Source of the DNA: Temnopleurus reevesii
Taxonomy: Eukaryota > Echinodermata > Echinoidea > Temnopleuroida > Temnopleuridae
Assembly (NCBI GenBank): GCA_036244855.1
Contig: BQKZ01012904.1
Coordinates: forward strand, 1-14,896
Direction of reading: 5' to 3'
Length of the DNA stretch: 14,896 nt
The notes under the pieces were generated by a model. That model was given only the letters and a program-made list of their open reading frames with translations, was not told where the DNA came from and made no database searches. The position numbers and the translations under genes are program-made. Below, piece after piece: positions 9,771 to 14,896 of the stretch. Numbering within the stretch: the first letter of the stretch is position 1; every line of letters begins with the position of its first letter.

Positions 9771-9936
9771 TCGTCATTGCACACCTCCCCTTTCTCCCAT
9801 CTCCACTGCTTCGTCGGTACTGGGAGAAATTTTGAAAAAAAAATCTCCTCGTCTGATTTTAATCACAGCACGAATCTTCTACACAGACCAAATATTTAAA
9901 GTTATCATCATATCCTTGCTTTCACTACTACCATAG

Positions 9937-10156
9937 GCCACAGCAAGACCCGTGCCTTCGTGTACCAGGGCGGAAACAACGGTCTCCACGAGGCTCTCTA
10001 CCATGGCGTACCCATCCTTGTCATTCCGTTCTTCGGTGATCAAAACGACATCGCAGCTCGGATCGTTGCCCGTGGGATCGGCATCTCGGTGGACTTTACC
10101 AAGATGACGACGGAATCGTTGATGGAGAGTCTCAGGGACATCGTAGAAAACAAAAC
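9937..10156 (+). CDS. UGT shared exon 3 (signature motif, UDP-sugar contact)
   Basis: 220 nt, the same length as vertebrate UGT1A exon 4. Acceptor CTACCATAG|GCC and donor AAAAC|GTAAGT; enters in phase 1, leaves in phase 2. It completes the Gly of LLG and encodes HSKTRAFVYQGGNNGLHEAL, then YHGVPILVIPFFGDQNDIAA and RIVARGIGISVDFTKMTTES, ending DIVENKT. GVPI...PFFGDQ carries the Asp-Gln pair that contacts the sugar in UGTs. The usual THGG is replaced by VYQGG, so Gln stands where most animal UGTs have His; the PROSITE signature does allow Gln there. If the intron is retained, the frame meets TAA at 10158-10160 at once. Two partial copies of this exon follow in the intron. Confidence 0.93.
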
Positions 10157-10240
10157 GTAAGTCGAATTTGTCACTCCGGAATAATCAAAATTAGTTTTCA
10201 TTGTTAACCAATGAAAATGAATGTACACAAAGAGCATGTT

Positions 10241-10390
10241 CGGTAGGGTCTTACTGAAAGCCGAAGTGTGCCGAAAAGTGACCAAAAGTGCCGAAGAGTT
10301 CCAAAATGTTTACTCTTTGGCATTGACTTTTTGGCACATACTTTTTAGCACTCTGTGGCACTATTCAGCTTTTAGCGTGACCGGTAGGGT
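10241..10390. repeat. Foldback insertion between exon 3 and copy 2, flanked by 9-bp direct repeats
   Basis: CGGTAGGGT occurs at 10241-10249 and 10382-10390. Between them, GAAAGCCGAAGTGTGCCGAA on the left faces TGTGGCACTATTCAGCTTTT on the right as imperfect inverse arms with repeated GCCGAA-AGTG motifs. The 9-bp repeats look like a target-site duplication. Confidence 0.6.
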
Positions 10391-10404
10391 AAATATTCTT
10401 AAGA

Positions 10405-10577
10405 CTCCACGAAGCCCTTTACCATGGCGTGCCTATCCTCGTCATTCCGTTCTTTGGTGATCAGAACGACATCGCTGCCCGGATCGTTGCCCGTGGGATC
10501 GGCATCTCGGTGGACTTCACCAAAATGACAACGGACTCGTTGATGGAGAGTCTCAGGGACATCGTAGAAAACAAAAT
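10405..10577 (+). pseudogene. Partial copy 2 of UGT exon 3, lacking its 5' end
   Basis: Aligns without gaps to 9984-10156 (173 nt, 158 identical by my count). The frame is fully open (HEALYHGVPILVIPFFGDQN onward, ending DIVENKM) and the donor AAAAT|GTAAGT is kept, along with about 66 nt of following intron. The first 47 nt of the exon and its acceptor are missing; a TTCTTAAG at 10397-10404 is the only adjacent AG and has a poor pyrimidine tract. Of 15 differences I count 13 synonymous. It therefore looks like DNA that evolved under coding constraint, perhaps from a lost paralogous gene, rather than a long-dead exon. If spliced in after exon 3 it would duplicate the sugar-binding segment. Confidence 0.75.
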
Positions 10578-10644
10578 GTAAGTCGAATATATCACTTCGA
10601 AATAATCAAGAATAAGTTTTCATTGTTAACTGATGAAAATGAAC

Positions 10645-10796
10645 GGCGTACCCATCCTAATCGTTCCGTTCTTTGGTGATCAAAACCACATCGCTGCCCG
10701 GATCGTTGTCCGTGGGATTGGCACCTCGGTGGACTTCACCAAAATGACCAAGGACTCGTTGACGGAGAGCCTCACGGACATCGTAGAAAACAAGAC
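10645..10796 (+). pseudogene. Partial copy 3 of UGT exon 3, more decayed
   Basis: Aligns without gaps to 10005-10156 (152 nt). The frame is open (GVPILIVPFFGDQNHIAARI onward, ending DIVENKT) and donor AAGAC|GTAAGT is intact, but no acceptor precedes it: the copy begins abruptly after an intron sequence shared with copy 2 (ATGAAAATGAA). I count about 10 synonymous and 9 replacement differences from exon 3, including Asp to His right after DQN, Ile to Thr in GIGIS, and Arg to Thr near the end. It shares several substitutions with copy 2. This fits relaxed constraint after duplication from copy 2 or its source. Confidence 0.72.
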
Positions 10797-11841
10797 GTAA
10801 GTGTACGAAAATGAACCGAAGAAAGTCATGTACACTGAACTGGCGAGGATGCGAAAATAGCTATACCATTCATGGCGATGTTGGTCCAAGATATTAATAA
10901 TGTAATTATTAGAGGCCAGCCTTCTTAACATGCTTCACTTCTTTGCTAGCCTCTATTTTTTCATTTCTTTTGTCATATCACCATTATTATTTATGACTGT
11001 ATATATCTGAATTATCAAAAGAACTGAAAAATAAAATGATTTGAATTTGAATTTTAATTAAATTTGAAAGACTTAACATGCTAAAGAACTATTAACAACT
11101 GGTATCCGTTCATGTACGTAATAATTGATACTATTACGCGTGTCTATCGCAAGAAGTGATACCAGTCTCGTTCCTAAAGTAGTTCGGGGGGGGGGGGGGG
11201 GGTCACCAAGAAATACTTTAATAACGACTGTTATCAGATCTTGCGCTGAATATCGTCAATCATTAAACACAAAAATGGATATCATTCGTTCTTAAAGTCG
11301 TTCTTATTTTGATGAAATACTACCCTGGTCTAGATAAAGAAGTATTAAAATAAAGAACAGGGGAGAAGGCAGGGAAGTGGGTGAAACGCTAATGACAAAT
11401 GCCACGTGATATTATAATTATTTAAATATTGCCCCTGTTCTACGAATTTGCCGTCATCCCAGGAGGGACTGTTGCATCAAAACTATCAAAGCAATAATCG
11501 CATTAATACAAGTCCAAATTACTCAACGGACACTTGAATGAAATAATATCATTATATTTGTCGCTATATTGAGGTTTCTATGTGTCCAACCAGTTCAAAT
11601 AACCACCGACAAAATATACGTTTACTTGGTAATCAACCTGAATTGGATTTTTTTATGTCACTTACGCCCTCTCACGGGGCAGATTAACAGTTTATAATGT
11701 CTACATCTGTCTTGCCCTTAGATGATAAATTTTCATCTTATACGGCGCATTTGTTTTGTATCAATCTGAGACAATATCAGTTGCTTGTTAAATATTGAAC
11801 ATAGATAGGCATTTTTGTTATCATTTGTTATTATATGCCTA
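10797..11841. other. Central part of intron 3, little recognisable
   Basis: AT-rich, no exon. It contains a 10-nt inverted repeat AGAACAGGGG (11354-11363) / CCCCTGTTCT (11432-11441) and a G17 run (11186-11202). Otherwise I see nothing. Confidence 0.5.
11186..11202 (+). repeat. Poly-G tract (17 G)
   Basis: An unbroken run of 17 G in intron 3 on the coding strand. Length is likely polymorphic or mis-sequenced, and the transcript could form a G-quadruplex. Confidence 0.85.
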
Positions 11842-12148
11842 TTAATTTCTAATGGTGGTACTTTGATCATGGGTAATTGTTGCATTTAATTTGGCACCAT
11901 CACGGGTATTTAGACGGACGGGTTTTTCGAAGCCTATGCCAAAACGTATCTGTTTACGAAGCTTCCCGTCTGTCGTGTATTGTGGAGATTGAAGAGCGCC
12001 ATCAATTAATTTAAGACAAGCCAACCATTCATCGTTCTGAACTAAAAAATATGTACGGATTAATTTCTTTTTTGTTTGAATCGTGGCTACCTTTTAACAA
12101 GAATCGCCACTCGAGAGCAATACTAGCGATTATAAAATATTAGCGGTC

Positions 12149-12284
12149 TAAAGCCCCGGCAATATAGAGGCCCGGAAGCAACACTATTCAACACGACTCT
12201 TTGTTAATTCACAGTTAACTGCCTCAGAACAAAGAGTCGTGTTGAATCGTGTTGCTTCCGGGGCCCTATGTGACCGGGGCTTTA
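12149..12284. repeat. 136-bp foldback element (MITE) in intron 3
   Basis: TAAAGCCCCGG (12149-12159) and CCGGGGCTTTA (12274-12284) are perfect inverse ends. Inside them, GGAAGCAACAC pairs with GTGTTGCTTCC and TTCAACACGACTCTTTGTT pairs perfectly with AACAAAGAGTCGTGTTGAA. The loop is about 22 nt (AATTCACAGTTAACTGCCTC). The TA at each edge is consistent with a TA target site, as in mariner or PIF-type MITEs. Confidence 0.88.
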
Positions 12285-12344
12285 CTTTTAGAATAACTTG
12301 TGTGTTCACATTCTAAACACTATGCACAGTAACAGTTATCGTCC

Positions 12345-12531
12345 GTGTTTCACGAAGTGACGGGAGTCAGAGGGTATTGTTACACAAAATGGGTTACAAA
12401 TCCATTGAAACGTGTCCTTCTATCGAATTAACATGTTGTTCGATAGGATGCCAGTTGAATTGGCGCTATGTCAGGATTTCTTTGTCTTCATGCAACAATA
12501 CCATTTGGCTCCCGTCACTTCGTGAAAACAC
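12345..12531. repeat. 187-bp imperfect palindrome in intron 3
   Basis: GTGTTTCACGAAGTGACGGG (12345-12364) faces CCCGTCACTTCGTGAAAACA ending at 12531, and GGTATTGTT faces AACAATACC. The centre CTATCGAA ... TTCGATAG forms a second stem. The whole element can fold as one long hairpin 75 nt before the last exon's acceptor. Confidence 0.82.
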
Positions 12532-12606
12532 AAACGTTATATAAAGCTAAGATTTCATAATCACATGCAAACTTTCTTCAATATTTATTATTGTTGTCTT
12601 TCGCAG

Positions 12607-12886
12607 GTACAAAGACGCAGCGATGCGATTCTCTGCGATTTATCACGACCGCCCTCAGCGCCCGGTAGAACGAGCTGCATTCTGGATTGAACACGTGATC
12701 AAACATGGAGGCGAATATATGAGGTCACCCATCAATGACCTAGCTTGGTATCAGTATCATCTGCTTGATGTTTTCGCCTTCCTTTTCGCAATTGTTATGA
12801 TATTTTTACATTTCGTTTACTATCTCAGTCGTTGTATGTGGAGATTCTGTGTAAAAGTTTTCCAGAGTAAACCGAAAACGGACTAA
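12607..12886 (+). CDS. UGT shared last exon 4 (C-terminal domain, membrane helix, ER tail)
   Basis: Acceptor GTCTTTCGCAG|GTAC; the first G completes the Thr codon split across the intron. It encodes 92 residues: YKDAAMRFSAIYHDRPQRPV, ERAAFWIEHVIKHGGEYMRS, the very conserved NDLAWYQYHLLDV segment, then a hydrophobic membrane helix (about FAFLFAIVMIFLHFVYYL) and a short basic cytosolic tail ending SKPKTD with stop TAA at 12884. The tail end KPKTD fits a KxKxx COPI-type ER retrieval signal. This is the standard type I membrane topology of UGTs, with the catalytic domains in the ER lumen. Intron 3 before it is 2450 nt and holds three foldback elements. Confidence 0.93.
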
Positions 12887-13219
12887 CACAGGATCAATTT
12901 TGACAATTATATTCATAAAATCTATTGATTCTTCCATTTATCTAATAATTTGCAAACTTTTTGACATTTGTTTCTTTCACACTTGTTCATCTGTTTGTTA
13001 TCAGATTTTAATTTTGCCCCATGCATATTGCATAGTCGTTAGCACCTTTGTTTCAGACAAATATCGTACACAAGTATTTGCTCGTAATCATTTGTGTTCA
13101 GTAGAAAGGCGAAAGAGGTAACTGCCCATCAAAATAATTAAATCCGCCCACAGGCTCAGTGTGAATTATCATCTAGAGCTGACGGAGTAGCGAATAATCC
13201 TCCAAAACATGTCGACAAA
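12887..13219 (+). other. Probable start of the 3' UTR
   Basis: Follows the UGT stop codon, AT-rich, with no further exon. A weak ATTAAA lies at 13137-13142 and canonical AATAAA sites only at 13866 and 13906, so the polyadenylation site cannot be fixed. Confidence 0.4.
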
Positions 13220-13395
13220 CAGGGTTGTGTTTTATAAATCTGTTCGTAGATCTACACACGACTGTACGAACGACTGATGACTCTTTCTCAGGTGCGAGTC
13301 AGCGGCAAGATTTATCACTGAGTGCAGGAAAAGGTCACCAGTCGTTCGTAGAGCCATGTGCAGATCTACTAACAGCTTTATAAAACACAGCCCTG
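13220..13395. repeat. 176-bp MITE with about 57-nt terminal inverted repeats
   Basis: CAGGGTTGTGTTTTATAAAT, continuing CTGTTCGTAGATCTACAC, and the inverse CAGATCTACTAACAGC then TTTATAAAACACAGCCCTG pair with few mismatches. CGAACGACTG / CAGTCGTTCG closes the arms. A diverged relative is at 762-901. It lies in the probable 3' UTR or just beyond. Confidence 0.85.
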
Positions 13396-14496
13396 GTACT
13401 ATGAGAATCCACAGATTTCGACGTTCGTTCGCTTTTAAAGTGGCATGTTTGGAAGTGCAGTATTTACGCCGCGGAGCGCCCTCTATAGTTGGCAGCGATG
13501 GGTTCACTTTAAAGGTAGAGAACTACATTTGCACACATTACGGTTATGCGTACAACTTGTTGTGTACCCCGGATATGCCAAAATATTAACCCCTATGAAG
13601 TATTTTGGTCGAATGTAGTTCCGGAATATTTAATTCAAATAAAAATCTATTCTATCATAATTCATCTTGACACTAACGGTATCACGATACTCATAGCGTA
13701 TTACCACACGCACACAAAACATTGTAAGAGCACATACAATGTGCACTTCAATACGCTGCCACACCATTCGTAATACGCACTGAGAGAGACTCTTGCGCTA
13801 TTGGTCAATGAGGGGTCAACGGCTGTTTTGAATTTTGAAGGCACGGTCCATTAATTCGAGGCCCGAATAAAAGAATTTTTATTGGAATAACTATAAAAGC
13901 GCCTAAATAAACCAATCTTTGTGCTTAATTGATTGGTGATAAGTTCTAACCTTTAGTACTCTTCAACATAACACAACAATCTTGGAAAGTAAAATTTTAG
14001 GCTGAAAAAGAAGTATTCTACCTTTAAGTTATGATGCCGATCAATTATCTTACTTGTTATCAATCGGTCACTCCATTTTGCTACCTAATGCATTAAAGGA
14101 AACAATCTCTAAATCCATTTTTATTGTTTCCTTGGCGTAAGAATTCAGCAAAGAGCCATTAAATATTTAAAAAATCTTAATATTTCGCTATATAATGTTT
14201 GTTATTGTATTTGTTACTTGGATGTGTTGTTTCCTTTTTCTTGCAAATGTCAAGTAAACATGAATTGATTCATTAATTACTGTTTGTAAGATTTAGAGTC
14301 AATTAAACTGTGAATCAAGACAATGAAAATTGCCCTGAAAAAAAAAAGAATCGGTGTGACGTTCGACTGATGTTTAATACCGTTCAGTTTGTATTCTTTT
14401 TCATTTATGGTGTGCAAAATATACCATGTGATTCAATTAAATCAATAGCAACGTATAAATTAATAACTTAGTGGTCGTAACCAGAACAAGTCTTAT
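13396..14496. other. 3' flank, no gene recognised
   Basis: AT-rich, no exon or RNA gene found. AATAAA hexamers at 13866-13871 and 13906-13911 are candidate polyadenylation signals for the UGT transcript about 1 kb past its stop, with weak support. Confidence 0.4.
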
Positions 14497-14854
14497 AGCC
14501 GACTCACACATTTACGTTTTTTGAAAAATAAAAACGACCCCGACCGCACAGTATACGATGATTAAACGATGGACTGACGTTCGGCTGACTCAAGGTGCGT
14601 ATGACAGTATGATGAACGTTAGTCGTCCGTATGACCTGCGTCTTTGTGTGACTGGGTCCCGTAACATAAAGCTTTGCGATTAATCGCTATTTGATTTTGC
14701 GATCAATTGCAAACTTTAGTATATGATTTGCCATAGGCTTACGATTGATATCAATCGCTATCAGATTAGCCAGTAATTGCAAACCAGGAAGCGTTATCAA
14801 TTGTCAAAACGCTGGGTCGACGCAGGCTTAAAACGCAAAGTTGCGAGTCTGCCT
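14497..14854. repeat. TIR element copy 2 (family of 2428-2673), with a nested insert
   Basis: AGCCGACTCACACATTTACG opens it and CGCAAAGTTGCGAGTCTGCC closes it, matching the ends of the 2428-2673 element. The interior GGACTGACGTTCGGC is shared with copy 1. It is longer than copy 1 because of the insert at 14659-14811. Confidence 0.7.
14659..14811. mobile_element. Nested short element with 7-bp target duplication CTGGGTC
   Basis: CTGGGTC is repeated at 14652-14658 and 14812-14818 around a segment beginning CCGTAACATAAAGCTTTGCG and rich in ATCAATTGCAAA motifs. Copy 1 of the host element lacks it, giving an empty-site comparison. Related sequence lies at 2832-2968. Confidence 0.6.
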
Positions 14855-14896
14855 TTAGGGATAACATGCTTTTGTGTAAATACAATAACCTGCCCC

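Larger units (their letters stand above)
1295..12886 (+). other. UGT locus with three alternative first exons and one shared set of exons 2-4
   Basis: Three N-terminal UGT exons (1295-2203, 5033-5938, 6883-7788) precede a single set of C-terminal exons (9030-9255, 9937-10156, 12607-12886), all on the + strand. What I see: each first exon ends in a GT donor in phase 0, exon 2 starts in phase 0 after TTTTCAG, and joins 2/3 and 3/4 are phase 1 and phase 2, so any first exon yields an open frame to the TAA at 12884-12886. No exon 2-4 homologue occurs between the first exons. Known for the family: vertebrate UGT1A uses this layout, with each first exon under its own promoter. Inferred: the same usage here. 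Alternative: only 1c is expressed with exons 2-4, and 1a and 1b are orphan exons of decayed genes. Confidence 0.75.

Noticed and set aside
13356..13773. Overlapping + strand frames of 75-77 codons after the UGT gene
   Set aside because: The first begins within the 13220-13395 MITE; composition is non-coding and there is no family match.

Overview
This is eukaryotic, AT-rich DNA with split genes, GT-AG introns and many short foldback (inverted-repeat) elements. Its only recognisable protein-coding content is a UDP-glucuronosyltransferase/UDP-glycosyltransferase (UGT, GT1 family) locus on the + strand. The protein resembles animal ER-membrane UGTs (signal peptide, GSH catalytic motif, C-terminal DLxWYQYHLLDV segment, membrane helix, short lysine-rich tail). 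The repeat-rich, compact-intron context suggests a marine invertebrate deuterostome such as an echinoderm or relative. That host guess is weak.

Layout. 1-1294: no gene, one diverged MITE-like copy (762-901). 1295-2203: first coding exon 1a (N-terminal acceptor-binding half), ending in a phase-0 donor. 2204-5032: no exons seen, but a dense cluster of foldback/TIR elements. 5033-5938 and 6883-7788: first exons 1b and 1c, carried on two virtually identical 1.85 kb tandem units (4614-6458 and 6460-8308) that meet at a single ambiguous base N. 9030-9255, 9937-10156 and 12607-12886: one set of downstream exons 2, 3 and 4 encoding the UDP-sugar-binding half, membrane anchor and tail. 12887-14896: probable 3' UTR and intergenic DNA with further TIR elements.

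All three first exons end in phase 0 and fit the phase-0 acceptor of exon 2. Exon 2 to 3 joins in phase 1 and exon 3 to 4 in phase 2. Predicted products are 544 aa (1a) and 543 aa (1b, 1c) from the first Met, or about 523-532 aa from better signal-peptide Mets, which is the usual UGT size. No exon 2-4 copies exist between the first exons. The simplest reading is therefore a variable-first-exon/shared-constant-exon locus arranged like vertebrate UGT1A, in which the first exon sets the acceptor substrate and the constant exons supply UDP-sugar binding and the ER anchor.

Intron 3 carries two extra partial copies of exon 3 (10405-10577 and 10645-10796). Each has an intact reading frame and a preserved GTAAGT donor but no evident acceptor. 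Intron 3 also holds three foldback elements. The main caution is assembly: the 1b/1c duplication has only about one substitution and one 4-bp indel in 1.85 kb, so it may be very recent or an assembly artefact.
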